NCBI RefSeq assembly: GCF_022370635.2
Contig: NZ_CP092362.2
Span: forward strand, 2,232,001-2,296,000
Reading direction: 5' to 3'
Source: Mycolicibacterium crocinum
Lineage (GTDB): Bacteria; Actinomycetota; Actinomycetes; Mycobacteriales; Mycobacteriaceae
DNA length: 64,000 nucleotides
The notes beneath the pieces were generated by a model that was not told the origin of the DNA, searched no databases, and saw only the letters and a list, made by a program, of their open reading frames with translations. A program made the translations under genes and the position numbers. This document shows, piece by piece, positions 19,334 through 28,168 of this stretch; positions within the stretch are counted from its first letter, which is position 1; every line of letters begins with the position of its first letter.

Positions 19334-21898
19334 ATGAGCGATGTGATCGTGGCCGGCCCGCGGCCGCGTCCGGCGAGCCGGCCCGGCTGGCGGGCACCGG
19401 TCTTCATCTGGGCCAATGCCGTGGTCCTGGCCTGGTTGGCCGTCGCTGTCCTGATGTTGTCGCCGGGTGCCGTCCTCGGAGTGCCGCACTGGCTGGCATT
19501 GCACGCGCTGCTGCTCGGCGCGGTCACCAACGCGATCGTGATCTGGTCGGAGCACTTCGTGGTGACATGGTGCCGCATGCCGGCGCCCTCACCGCGGCGG
19601 CTGGCGCTGGGCCTGACCGCCCTGAACGCCTTTGTGATCGCGGTGCTCACCGGTGTCGCCCTGGACCTGACGGCCCTGGCAGCCGTCGGCGGGGCCGGCG
19701 TGGCAGTGATCGCAGGGGTGCACACCATTCACCTCGTGGTGATGCGGCGTGCCGCTCCCATGGGCCGTTTCGGATATCTGGCCGCCTTCTACACCGCGGC
19801 CAGCGCATGCTTGATCGCCGGCGCAGTATCGGGCGCGGCGCTGGTTGTGGGTGGGGCCGGCTGGTATTCGCGGATCTGGGCGGCGCATGTCCACGTGGTT
19901 CTCCTGGGATGGGTCGGACTGTCCGTGGTCGGCACGTTGTTCACGTTGTGGCCGATGGCCGCGGGCTCGCGGATCACCCCACGCACCGAGGCCGCCGCCG
20001 TCCGGTCACTGCCGGTCTTGGTCGGCGGCCTGGTCCTGGCGATCGGCGGGATGCTGGCCGGCAACGTGTGGGTCAGCGTGCTGGGCCTGGCGGGTTACGC
20101 TGCCGGACTGGCAATCTCGTCGACCGCGCTGTGGTCGACCCGGCGTCCGCACGGCCCGGCCGCGTGGATGCTCGTCACCGCGCTGGCATGGCTGGGCGTT
20201 GCGGTGTTGGTCGACGCCGTCGCGTTGGCGGCCGCGGGTTCGCTGGCGGCCCTGCCGCACATCGTGGGCTCGTCGGTGGTGCCGATTCTGGTCGTCGGCT
20301 TCGCCGCGCAAGTGCTCGTCGGCGCCTTGACCCAGTTGCTTCCTGCGGTGCTGTCACGCGGATCGACCGATCACAGGGCCATCAACGACACGCTGGCCCG
20401 CGGTTGGGTTCTGCGATTCGTGGCCGCCAACGTCGCAGTTCCTCTGGTGGCGTGGAGCCCGTCGCTGCTGATCACCCGAATCGGTTGGGGTTTGGCAGCA
20501 TTGGCACTCGTGACGTTCGCGGTGCTGGCGCTGAGGGTGGTGGTCGACGCCGGACTGCATCGCCGCCGGACCGGCGGGCAGGGATTTCCCGGCACGACGA
20601 CGGGTGTGCTGGTCGGGATCGTTGCGGTGGGCCTGGCGCTGGCACTGGCCGGTACCGGGCATTCACCGCCGGCCGCGCGCACCGCGTCCGGGCCGACACA
20701 GACCGTCGATGTGATGTTGCGCGGCATGCGGATACAACCGGCGACGATCGACGTGCCCGCCGGTACCCAGCTGGTATTGCGGGTGACCAACCAGGACTCG
20801 ATGTTGCACGATCTGCGGTTCGATACCGGCGAGCGCACCCCGCTGCTGGGGACGGGACAGAGCGCCGTGCTCGACCTCGGCACGGTGGCCACCCAGCGGA
20901 ACGGCTGGTGTGACGTGGCGGGCCATCGTGCCGCAGGGATGACGATGGCCGTCCATGTTCGGGACGACTCGGCGCCGACTTCCGGGCCACCTGCCAGTGA
21001 ATCATCAGCCAGCGCAACTGCTCCCACACTCAACATGAGCGGCGACCCGTCGCCGGGCTGGACCCCGCGCGATGCGGCACTGGCCCCGGCGACGCCGGGC
21101 CTGCACCGCCTCGAATTGCACGCCGTCGATGCCGAAGTCGAAGTTGCGCCGGGACGCCGGGAACACCGCTGGACCTTCGGCGGCACCGCACCGGGACCGA
21201 CATTGCGCGGCCGCGTCGGCGACACGTTCGAGATCACGCTCGTCAATGACACGACGATGGGCCACGGCATCGACTTCCATGCCGGTGCCCTGGCTCCCGA
21301 CGGCCCGATGCGCACGATCGCACCGGGAGAGCGATTGGTGTATCGGTTCACCGCGCAGCGTGCCGGTGCCTGGCTATATCACTGCAGCACCATGCCGATG
21401 TCGCTGCACATTGCCAACGGTATGTACGGAGCGGTGATCATCGACCCGACCGGCTTGGCGCCGGTCGCCCGTGAGTATGTATTGGTCAGCGCGCAGTTGT
21501 ATCTCGGTCCGCCCGGCAGTGACAGCCAGATGCGCAAACTCGCCACCGATCAGCCGGACGGTTGGATGTTCAATGGCATGGCCGCCCAATACGATCACGC
21601 ACCGCTGACCGCCCACGTCGGTGAACGGGTTCGTATCTGGGTCGTCAACGCCGGCCCCAGCGACAGCACCGCGTTCCACGTCGTGGGAGGCCAATTCGAC
21701 ACGGTTTACCGTGAGGGCGCCTGGGTGCTGCGCCCGGACGGCGCGGGCGGCGCGCAGGTTCTCGATCTTGGCCCCGCGCAAGGTGGATTCGTCGAACTGT
21801 CGTTCCCCGAGCCGGGTCATTACCCGTTCGTCGATCACGACATGCGCCACGGCGAGAACGGCGCCCACGGCCTCATCGTGGTTTCGGAGGCCCGGTGA
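19334..21898 (+). CDS. nirK: Membrane-cupredoxin-copper nitrite reductase fusion
   Basis: 854 residues. Part 1 (~20-450) has about ten to twelve membrane helices with His-rich motifs (WAAHVHVVLLGW), resembling NnrS or haem-copper-like membrane proteins. Part 2 (~460-545) is a cupredoxin with a full type 1 copper set: H492, C526, H531, M536. Part 3 (~600-854) is a two-domain NirK. Its type 1 ligands are H644, C684, H692 and M697; its type 2 ligands are H649, H683 and H835; the catalytic pair is D647 and H782. It should reduce nitrite to NO outside the membrane, with electrons passed through the cupredoxin from the membrane domain. The last step is inference. The GTGA overlap couples it to the CopD-like gene. 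Confidence 0.85.
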   Translation: MSDVIVAGPRPRPASRPGWRAPVFIWANAVVLAWLAVAVLMLSPGAVLGVPHWLALHALLLGAVTNAIVIWSEHFVVTWCRMPAPSPRRLALGLTALNAFVIAVLTGVALDLTALAAVGGAGVAVIAGVHTIHLVVMRRAAPMGRFGYLAAFYTAASACLIAGAVSGAALVVGGAGWYSRIWAAHVHVVLLGWVGLSVVGTLFTLWPMAAGSRITPRTEAAAVRSLPVLVGGLVLAIGGMLAGNVWVSVLGLAGYAAGLAISSTALWSTRRPHGPAAWMLVTALAWLGVAVLVDAVALAAAGSLAALPHIVGSSVVPILVVGFAAQVLVGALTQLLPAVLSRGSTDHRAINDTLARGWVLRFVAANVAVPLVAWSPSLLITRIGWGLAALALVTFAVLALRVVVDAGLHRRRTGGQGFPGTTTGVLVGIVAVGLALALAGTGHSPPAARTASGPTQTVDVMLRGMRIQPATIDVPAGTQLVLRVTNQDSMLHDLRFDTGERTPLLGTGQSAVLDLGTVATQRNGWCDVAGHRAAGMTMAVHVRDDSAPTSGPPASESSASATAPTLNMSGDPSPGWTPRDAALAPATPGLHRLELHAVDAEVEVAPGRREHRWTFGGTAPGPTLRGRVGDTFEITLVNDTTMGHGIDFHAGALAPDGPMRTIAPGERLVYRFTAQRAGAWLYHCSTMPMSLHIANGMYGAVIIDPTGLAPVAREYVLVSAQLYLGPPGSDSQMRKLATDQPDGWMFNGMAAQYDHAPLTAHVGERVRIWVVNAGPSDSTAFHVVGGQFDTVYREGAWVLRPDGAGGAQVLDLGPAQGGFVELSFPEPGHYPFVDHDMRHGENGAHGLIVVSEAR

Positions 21899-22341
21899 AC
21901 ACGACGTGGACGATCGTGCGGTTCCTTCATATCGCGGGTGCGATCATCTGGGTCGGCGGGCAGCTGACGGTCACTCTGGTCGTGCTTCCGCCTGCCGCGA
22001 AGCTCTTGGCGGTAGCCGATCGGGCACAGCTGCTACGAGCGGTCGGTCGGCGATTCGCCATCGTCACCGCCATGGTTTTTCTGCCCTTGCAGATCAGCAC
22101 CGGGGTCTTGCTGGCCCTGCGTCGTGGCATCACGTGGGCGGCCTTGCTGCAGCCGGGCGAGGGGCGGGTGCTGTTGACCAAACTCGTGCTGTTCGCTGCC
22201 GTCATGACCGCGGCGACCGTGCACGGCATGCTCCAGGCCCGGCGTAGGCCGACTGCCGCACGGGCGGCTTCGACGGCTGCGCTTGTCGGATCGCTGGGCG
22301 TTGTGTTTCTGGGGACGTGGCTGGCCGAAGGGGCCGGCTGA
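21895..22341 (+). CDS. CopD-like four-helix membrane protein
   Basis: 148 residues with four predicted membrane helices. HIAGAIIWVGGQL near the start is the CopD/DUF-type helix pattern with a conserved His and Trp, and TKLVLFAAVM lies in helix 3. CopD proteins are linked to copper uptake or to b-type haem. Because it starts within nirK's stop codon, it probably supports copper supply to, or electron delivery into, NirK. Exact role unknown. Confidence 0.75.
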   Translation: MNTTWTIVRFLHIAGAIIWVGGQLTVTLVVLPPAAKLLAVADRAQLLRAVGRRFAIVTAMVFLPLQISTGVLLALRRGITWAALLQPGEGRVLLTKLVLFAAVMTAATVHGMLQARRRPTAARAASTAALVGSLGVVFLGTWLAEGAG

Positions 22342-22353
22342 ACGGATCTGTCG

Positions 22354-22545
22354 TCAGTCCTTGCGCGACAACGCGGCCCGCGGACAGTCCGCGATGGCCT
22401 GCTCGGCAAGCGCCTCCTGTCCGGTCGGAACGGGATCGGCGATCACGGTCGCGTATTCGTCCTCATCGAGTTGGAAGACCTCCGGCGCGATGCGCACGCA
22501 AAAGGCGTTCCCCTCGCAGCGATCCCGGTCCACTACGACACGCAT
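22354..22545 (-). CDS. Ferredoxin, [3Fe-4S] type
   Basis: 63 residues. The cluster motif CEGNAFC (Cx5C) and a later CP (DCPRAAL) give three cysteines, as in mycobacterial 3Fe-4S ferredoxins that usually serve cytochromes P450 (…APEVFQLDEDEY is typical). No P450 or ferredoxin reductase lies nearby, so its partner is open; a donor to the nitrite/NO module is possible. Strong GGAGGAGG ribosome site. It is tail-to-tail with the CopD-like gene and divergent from nsrR. Confidence 0.9.
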   Translation of the reverse strand: MRVVVDRDRCEGNAFCVRIAPEVFQLDEDEYATVIADPVPTGQEALAEQAIADCPRAALSRKD

Positions 22546-22606
22546 GTGTCCTCCTCCGTCATCCGGTCACACGGTTCGTATCGATGATTCTTCGCGGAAT
22601 GTGCTT

Positions 22607-22621
22607 AATCCGCAGCGGATT
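22607..22621. promoter_or_regulatory. Perfect inverted repeat in the ferredoxin/nsrR divergent region
   Basis: AATCCGCAGCGGATT is a perfect 7+1+7 palindrome 62 bp upstream of the ferredoxin start codon and ~145 bp before nsrR. It looks like an operator, possibly for the ferredoxin promoter. Its regulator is unknown, and it differs from the NsrR-like site. Confidence 0.4.
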
Positions 22622-22726
22622 TCGTGAAGTCGTGACCGGTCCGCACGTCGCTTCGAGACGCGGATGGCGACCATCGTCGCAGGTCAAAAATCCGCACGGA
22701 TCGTTGTATTCAAGCCCACACCGGTA

Positions 22727-22754
22727 AATGCGCATTTCAGATGCGGAATATACT
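22727..22754 (+). promoter_or_regulatory. NsrR operator overlapping the nsrR-hmp promoter
   Basis: A 23-bp partial palindrome (22727-22749) centred on C22738: CGCAT-TTCAG-ATGCG plus outer A/T matches. It fits the 11-1-11 architecture of actinobacterial NsrR sites. A good -10, TATACT (22749-22754), abuts it, placing the transcription start about 6 nt before the ATG. Binding would block RNA polymerase, giving autoregulation and NO-inducible hmp. Confidence 0.65.
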
Positions 22755-22766
22755 AACGTCAGGTTC

Positions 22767-23198
22767 ATGCAGCTCACACGGTTCACCGACCTAGGCCTTC
22801 GGGCCATGATGCTGCTCGCCACCGGCCAGGCCCGCGAGCAGCGGGTGACCACCAGGACGGTCGCCGCGGCGGCCGGCGCATCGGAGAATCACGTCGCCAA
22901 GGCAGTCTCGCGACTGACCGAATTGGGGCTGGTGCATTCCCGCCGCGGCCGCACCGGTGGCCTCGAACTCACCGAAGCCGGCCGCGACGCATCGCTCGGC
23001 TGGCTGGTCCGCCGCCTCGAAGGCGACCGCGAAGTCGTCGACTGCACCGGGCAATCGGCCTGTCCGCTGATCGCGGGCTGCCGGCTGCGCCGCGTGCTCG
23101 CCGACGCCAAAGAGGCGTTCTACGCCGAACTCGATCGCTACACGATCTCCGACCTCGTTGGCAGCCAGATGCTGCCCGTTGTTTTACAACTGAAGTGA
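22767..23198 (+). CDS. nsrR: Rrf2-family NO-sensing repressor NsrR
   Basis: 143 residues from ATG 22767; the frame is open further upstream, but the family begins MQLTRFTDLGLRAM. An N-terminal winged helix is followed by a cluster loop with C93, C99 and C105 in Cx5Cx5C spacing. These are the same positions as the [4Fe-4S] ligands of Streptomyces coelicolor NsrR, whose cluster is destroyed by NO. The adjoining hmp gene starts 11 bp after its stop. This makes NsrR, rather than IscR or RsrR, the best assignment. Confidence 0.92.
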   Translation: MQLTRFTDLGLRAMMLLATGQAREQRVTTRTVAAAAGASENHVAKAVSRLTELGLVHSRRGRTGGLELTEAGRDASLGWLVRRLEGDREVVDCTGQSACPLIAGCRLRRVLADAKEAFYAELDRYTISDLVGSQMLPVVLQLK

Positions 23199-23209
23199 AA
23201 GGATCCGAA

Positions 23210-24442
23210 ATGACCACCACCGCAATCGAAGCGGCCGAGGTTCACGAACTTGAGCCCGAGCACGCCGAGATCATCAAGGCGACACTGCCGCTCGTCGGCG
23301 CGCACGTCGATGAGATCACGGTGGCGTTCTATCGGCGGATGTTCGGGCAGCATCCCGAACTCCTGCGCAACCTGTTCAACCGCGGCAACCAGGCGCAGGG
23401 ATCGCAGCAGCGCGCGCTGGCCGCGTCGATCGCGACGTTTGCGACGCATCTGGTCGACCCGGACCTGCCGCACCCGAGCGAACTGCTCTCGCGCATCGGC
23501 CACAAGCACGCCTCACTGGGCGTCACCGCCGACCAGTACCCGATCGTGCACGAGCACCTCTTCGCCGCGATCGTCGAGATCCTAGGTGCCGACACGGTGA
23601 CCGCCGAGGTCGCCGCGGCGTGGGACCGGGTGTACTGGATCATGGCCGACACGCTGATCGGGTTGGAGCGTGAGCTCTACACCCGTGCCGGGGTCGACAC
23701 CGGCGACGTCTTCCGCCGGCTGCGGGTCACCGCGCGTGAAGACGACCCCTCGGGCGCTGTGCTGGTGACCGTGGGTGCCGAGGGAATCTCGAACGCCTTT
23801 GCTGCGCAATATGTTTCGGTTGGTGTGACGCTTCCCGATGGTGCGCGTCAGCTACGTCAGTACAGCTTGGTGAACGCCCCGGGTGCCGCCGAGTTGACCT
23901 TCGCGGTCAAGCCGGTCGACGCCGTCGGGCAGAGCCCGGCGGGCGAGGTGTCCAACTGGATCCGCTCGAATGTCCGGGTCGGTGACCTGCTGGACGTCAC
24001 GGTGCCGTTCGGCGATCTACCCGAGCCGCGCAGCGGCGCTCCGGTGGTGTTGATCTCCGCCGGTATCGGCATCACGCCGATGGTCTCAATTCTGGAATAC
24101 CTTGTCGCACATGACTACACGGCGCCGGTGCAGGTTCTGCACGCCGACCGCAGCGAGGAGACGCACCCGTTGCGCAAGCGGCACCGCGAACTGGTCGACA
24201 TCCTGCCCGACGGCAGCTTGGATCTCTGGTATGCCGAGGGCGTCGACGGTGACAACGCCAGGATCCACGAGGGACTGATGAACCTCGACGGTATCAAGAT
24301 CGCCGACAGCGCCGAGATCTACCTGTGCGGCAACGACGGTTTCGTGCAGGCGGTGCGCGCACAGCTGACCGCCCGCGGCGTCGCGAAGGAGCAGGTGCAC
24401 TGCGAGTTGTTCAGCCCGAACGACTGGCTGCTGGACGCCTGA
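23210..24442 (+). CDS. hmp: Flavohaemoglobin (NO dioxygenase)
   Basis: 410 residues from ATG 23210 with AAAGGA just ahead. An N-terminal globin domain (~1-145; SRIGHKHASLGVTADQYPIVHEHL holds the proximal-His region) is followed by an FAD domain (RQYSLVNAPG) and an NAD(P)H domain (SAGIGITPMVSILE, YLCGNDGFVQAVRAQL). It converts NO and O2 to nitrate. It is co-transcribed with nsrR and so expected to be NO-inducible. It gives protection from NO made by NirK or by hosts. Confidence 0.97.
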   Translation: MTTTAIEAAEVHELEPEHAEIIKATLPLVGAHVDEITVAFYRRMFGQHPELLRNLFNRGNQAQGSQQRALAASIATFATHLVDPDLPHPSELLSRIGHKHASLGVTADQYPIVHEHLFAAIVEILGADTVTAEVAAAWDRVYWIMADTLIGLERELYTRAGVDTGDVFRRLRVTAREDDPSGAVLVTVGAEGISNAFAAQYVSVGVTLPDGARQLRQYSLVNAPGAAELTFAVKPVDAVGQSPAGEVSNWIRSNVRVGDLLDVTVPFGDLPEPRSGAPVVLISAGIGITPMVSILEYLVAHDYTAPVQVLHADRSEETHPLRKRHRELVDILPDGSLDLWYAEGVDGDNARIHEGLMNLDGIKIADSAEIYLCGNDGFVQAVRAQLTARGVAKEQVHCELFSPNDWLLDA

Positions 24443-24467
24443 GCCGCAAGGGTATCGACGGCGGGGC

Positions 24468-25289
24468 CTAGGTTGCCGGATTCGGCACGAACCGGGTCCC
24501 GTCGTCGAGCCCGCCCAGGGACTCGATCTGCTCGGGCGTGAGGTCGAAGTCGAACACGTCGGCATTCGCCGCGATCTGTGCCGGATCGGTGCCGCGGGGA
24601 ATGACGATATCGCCCTGCTGCAGGCTCCAGCGGATCAGCACCTGTGCTGCCGACTTGCCATGGGCCGCAGCGATTTCCGCGACCGCGGGCAGTTCCAGCA
24701 GCTTGCTCTCAGTCAACGGGATGGACGCTCCGGTGATGATCGAATGCCCGGCGTGCACACCGCGCAGCTCCGACTGATTCAGCAGCGGATGCAGTTCGAC
24801 CAGGTTGACCACCGGCGGGAAGTAGCTCAAGTCGATGATGTCCGAGAGGTTTTCGGCAGTGAAGTTCGCGACACCGATCGACTTGATCAGGCCGTCCTGA
24901 CGGGCGCGCATGATTCCGCCCCAGGCGTCGATGTACTTGCCGTTGGCCTCGGCGGGCCAGTCCATCAGGTAGAGGTCCACATACTCCAGGCCGAGACGTT
25001 GCACGCTGGCCCTGATCGCGTCCTGCGAGGACTGGAAACCCTGATCCTCGGTGGCGAGCTTGGTGGAGATGAACAGTTCGTCACGGGCAATGCCCGAGGC
25101 GGCGATGGCGCGCCCGACTGCCTCTTCATTGCCCTTGTCGGTGTCGATCAGCCGGTACCCGGCCTCCAGGGCGCTGGCCACCGCGCTCTCGGTCTCCGCG
25201 GCGGACAGCTCGGCGACGCCGAGGCCCAGAACCGGGAGAATGTTGTCGTCGTTGAGCGTGACGGTGGGGATCGCGGCCGCCGGCATCAT
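24468..25289 (-). CDS. Aldo/keto reductase homologue lacking catalytic Tyr and His
   Basis: 273 residues, AKR5-like, corresponding to Rv2971. The fold is complete: [56 protein letters not shown], and NADPH-binding IPRGTDP near the end. However, the usual LIDTAxxYGNE is shortened to LIDTDKGNE, removing the acid-base Tyr. The His of the IHW motif is Asp (D110 in YLMDWP). D49 and K77 of the tetrad remain. It may be a non-catalytic NADPH-binding protein or use altered chemistry. The reading frame is intact, so it is not a simple pseudogene. Confidence 0.85.
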   Translation of the reverse strand: MMPAAAIPTVTLNDDNILPVLGLGVAELSAAETESAVASALEAGYRLIDTDKGNEEAVGRAIAASGIARDELFISTKLATEDQGFQSSQDAIRASVQRLGLEYVDLYLMDWPAEANGKYIDAWGGIMRARQDGLIKSIGVANFTAENLSDIIDLSYFPPVVNLVELHPLLNQSELRGVHAGHSIITGASIPLTESKLLELPAVAEIAAAHGKSAAQVLIRWSLQQGDIVIPRGTDPAQIAANADVFDFDLTPEQIESLGGLDDGTRFVPNPAT

Positions 25290-25538
25290 GTCACCTGTCT
25301 GTGGAGTCGAAGTGAGTCGGGGACAGGACCCGTCCCAATCGGCTACGGGTCAACCGACTTCGGGTGACGATAGTACCCACGGTGATATGTCGTCTGAGCA
25401 GGCCCGGCGCGCCGCCGCCGAGAAATGATCGAATTGTCGGATTCGTCAACCGGTGACTGCGCGCGGGGTTGGCCGGTCGCCGGCAGTCGTGGTCCCGTAC
25501 GCTGCGGCGATACCGGTCTGCACACCAGAACCGAGGAG

Positions 25539-26633
25539 ATGACGAAAACCGTGTCCGGGACTCCGAAGGGCCGATTCGTGGAGCGGGCGCTGCCGGTGGT
25601 GAACCGAGCCGGCGTCAAGCTCATTCCGCACCTGCCGAGCGCGCTCAAGCGGCTGCTATCGGGTGGCCGCACGATCACGATCGACGGAAACACCCTCGAT
25701 CCGTCCATCCAGATGATGCTGGCCGCCCAGCGGGCGACCGGGATGAGCAGCCTCGCGGTCACCGGCGATCCGATCGCCACTAGGCGACAGAACCGGGAAG
25801 CGACCGCGAGCCTCGATGAGGCCGACGTCCACGTCGCTGCGATCGACCCGATCGACATCCCCGGTCCGGCCGGGATCATTCCAGCCCGGCACTACCGCCC
25901 GGCCGACGCCGACGGCGCGCCGCTGCTGGTCTTCTACCACGGTGGGGGATTCGTCTTCGGTGACCTCGAGACGCACGATTCGGCCTGCCGGCTCATCTGC
26001 CGGGACGCCGGTGTGCACGTCTTGTCCATCGATTACCGGCTGGCACCCGAGCACAAGGCGCCCGCCGCCGTCGACGATTCCTACGCCGCCTACCTGTGGG
26101 CGGTGTTGAACGCCGCGGATCTGGGCGCTGATCCGGACCGTATCGCCGTCGGTGGTGACAGCGCCGGTGGTTGCCTGGCGGCGGTGGTGGCCCAGCTCGC
26201 TCGCGATGGCGGTGGCCGGCAGCCCAGCCTGCAATGGTTGATCTACCCGGTCACCGACCTGCGCGGCGGGACCCGCTCGCGCACCCTGTTCGCCGATGGC
26301 TTCCTGCTATCGAAAGCCAACATGGATTGGTTCGCCGACGCCTACGTCGAGGGATCCGACGTCGACATCACCGATCCGCGGGTGTCGCCATTGCTGGCCG
26401 AGGACTTCAGCGGGCTCGCCCCGGCGCTCGTCGTCACCGCGGGCTTCGACCCGCTGCGCGACGAGGGCGAACAGTACGCGGCAAAACTGCAGGCAGCGGG
26501 GGTGCCCGTCGACACGAGGCAGATGGGCCCGATGACCCACGCGTTCCTCAACCTGAACGCGCTGGGCGGACAGGTCAGCAGGTGCAACGCCGAGATGATC
26601 TCGGCGCTGCGCGCGCACCTCGCCCGCGCCTGA
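25539..26633 (+). CDS. lipN: HSL-family lipase/esterase
   Basis: 364 residues from ATG 25539, preceded by GAGGAG; the frame is open further upstream but family similarity starts at MTKTVSG. Alpha/beta hydrolase of the hormone-sensitive lipase group: oxyanion motif HGGG (134-137), nucleophile S208 in GGDSAGG, acid in GFDPLRDEG and His in MTHAFLNL. It corresponds to LipN (Rv2970c), which hydrolyses short-chain esters. The 249-bp region upstream holds no gene. Confidence 0.92.
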   Translation: MTKTVSGTPKGRFVERALPVVNRAGVKLIPHLPSALKRLLSGGRTITIDGNTLDPSIQMMLAAQRATGMSSLAVTGDPIATRRQNREATASLDEADVHVAAIDPIDIPGPAGIIPARHYRPADADGAPLLVFYHGGGFVFGDLETHDSACRLICRDAGVHVLSIDYRLAPEHKAPAAVDDSYAAYLWAVLNAADLGADPDRIAVGGDSAGGCLAAVVAQLARDGGGRQPSLQWLIYPVTDLRGGTRSRTLFADGFLLSKANMDWFADAYVEGSDVDITDPRVSPLLAEDFSGLAPALVVTAGFDPLRDEGEQYAAKLQAAGVPVDTRQMGPMTHAFLNLNALGGQVSRCNAEMISALRAHLARA

Positions 26634-26707
26634 TCAGTCGCCACACGGGCCGCCGGTACTCTAGAGGCGCTAACACTGCAGTCTTGACAGCGAGGATCAG
26701 CTGACCC

Positions 26708-27493
26708 GTGGCCACCAACAAGAAAAGCACCCCCCGCTACGACCTGAAAGCCCAGGACCGTAAGCGCAACCTGGCTATCCAGCTGGGGCTGACCGCGATC
26801 GTCGTCATCTTCGCCGTCGCTCTGGTGCTCTACATCGTGATGAGCCACGACAAGAAGACCGCGGCGGCCGGCAACGCGCAGGCGGTCCGGATCACCTCGA
26901 GCCAGCTGATCAAGAAGGACGGCACCGACGAGCCGAAGGCGGTCCTGTCGCTCTACGAGGACTTCCAGTGCCCGCACTGCCGGGACTTCGAGAAGGTCAT
27001 GGGCCCGACGATCAGCAAGCTGATCGAGACCGGTGCCATCGCCGCCGACTACAACATGGTTGCGATCCTGAACTCCTCGGCGAACAAGAACTATTCGACG
27101 CGTGCGGCCAACGCGGCCTACTGCGTCGCCGACGAGAACAAGGACGCCTTCGTCCGCTTCCACAGCGCACTGTTCGCCCAGCAGCCCGAAGAGGGGTCGG
27201 GCAGTGCGCCGGACAACAGGGCACTGATCGAGACCGCTCGGCAGGCCGGCGCGGCGGGCAGCGTCCCGCAGTGCATCAACTCCGGTAAGCACAGCGACAT
27301 GGTCGAGGGCCTGGCCGCGGCGTCAAAGATCACCGCGACCCCGACCATCCGGCTCAACGGGCAAGACATCAGCCCCGCCTCGCCGGAGGACCTGATCGCC
27401 AAGGTGAAGGCCGTCGTCGGCAACGTGCCCGGCCTGGACGCCGCCCCGACGCCGCAGAGCCCGACCCCGCCCACGCCGGCCCCGACGTCATGA
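26708..27493 (+). CDS. Membrane-anchored DsbA-like thiol oxidoreductase
   Basis: 261 residues from GTG. One N-terminal membrane helix (~23-45) is followed by an extracytoplasmic thioredoxin-fold domain with active site C88-P-H-C91, the cis-Pro region ITATPTIRLNGQ and a Pro-rich C-terminal tail (PTPQSPTPPTPAP). It corresponds to Rv2969c, shown in M. tuberculosis to be an essential DsbA-like protein. It is co-transcribed with the VKOR gene (ATGA overlap), its probable reoxidase. Confidence 0.93.
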   Translation: MATNKKSTPRYDLKAQDRKRNLAIQLGLTAIVVIFAVALVLYIVMSHDKKTAAAGNAQAVRITSSQLIKKDGTDEPKAVLSLYEDFQCPHCRDFEKVMGPTISKLIETGAIAADYNMVAILNSSANKNYSTRAANAAYCVADENKDAFVRFHSALFAQQPEEGSGSAPDNRALIETARQAGAAGSVPQCINSGKHSDMVEGLAAASKITATPTIRLNGQDISPASPEDLIAKVKAVVGNVPGLDAAPTPQSPTPPTPAPTS

Positions 27494-28128
27494 GCGTGGC
27501 GACCCCGGCACCGGTCGAACCGACCGAACCCGTCGAGTCGAAAGACCCGTCGGCTGGGGTCGCGGTGCGCCGGACCAGTGCCTGGTGGGTGCTGATCGCC
27601 GGTGTCATCGGCCTGATCTCCTCGGCCACCCTGACGATCGAGAAGATCGAGATCCTGGTCAACCCGGCCTATGTGCCCAGCTGCAGCATCAACCCGGTGC
27701 TGTCGTGCGGTTCGGTGATGATCACGCCGCAAGCGTCGGCGTTCGGCTTCCCCAATCCGCTGATCGGCATCGCCGCGTTCTCCGTCGTCGTCGTCACCGG
27801 CCTCCTCGCGGTGACGAACGTGCGGCTGCCGCGGTGGTATTGGACGGGATTGATGATCGGCACCGCGCTGGGCGTGGTGTTCATCCACTGGCTGATCTTC
27901 CAGACGCTGTACCGCATCGGCGCGCTGTGCCCGTACTGCATGGTCGTCTGGGCGGTCACCGTGCCCCTGCTGGTGGTGGTCTCCTCGATCGCGTTGCGCC
28001 CGTTGGCAGGCAATGTGGTGGCCCGGGTGCTCTACACGTGGCGGTGGTCGCTGGTGACGCTGTGGTTCACCGCTCTGCTTCTGCTGATCCTCGTGCGGTT
28101 CTGGAACTACTGGTCCACGCTCCTCTAG
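27490..28128 (+). CDS. VKOR, disulfide-bond generating membrane protein
   Basis: 212 residues with about five membrane helices. Active-site pairs are C65/C73 (CSINPVLSC) and C147-P-Y-C150. Bacterial VKOR reoxidises DsbA and passes electrons to menaquinone, replacing DsbB in actinobacteria. It corresponds to Rv2968c. The start overlaps the dsbA-like stop, so the two proteins are made together. Confidence 0.95.
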   Translation: MSVATPAPVEPTEPVESKDPSAGVAVRRTSAWWVLIAGVIGLISSATLTIEKIEILVNPAYVPSCSINPVLSCGSVMITPQASAFGFPNPLIGIAAFSVVVVTGLLAVTNVRLPRWYWTGLMIGTALGVVFIHWLIFQTLYRIGALCPYCMVVWAVTVPLLVVVSSIALRPLAGNVVARVLYTWRWSLVTLWFTALLLLILVRFWNYWSTLL

Positions 28129-28168
28129 TCACCGGGCGCGGGCGCGGCGACAGGGGTAGGGTTTCCGG

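Noticed and set aside
19327..20913. 528-residue + frame overlapping nirK
   Set aside because: Arg-rich frame-shifted reading of the NirK membrane domain; the 19334 frame has helices and all copper ligands.
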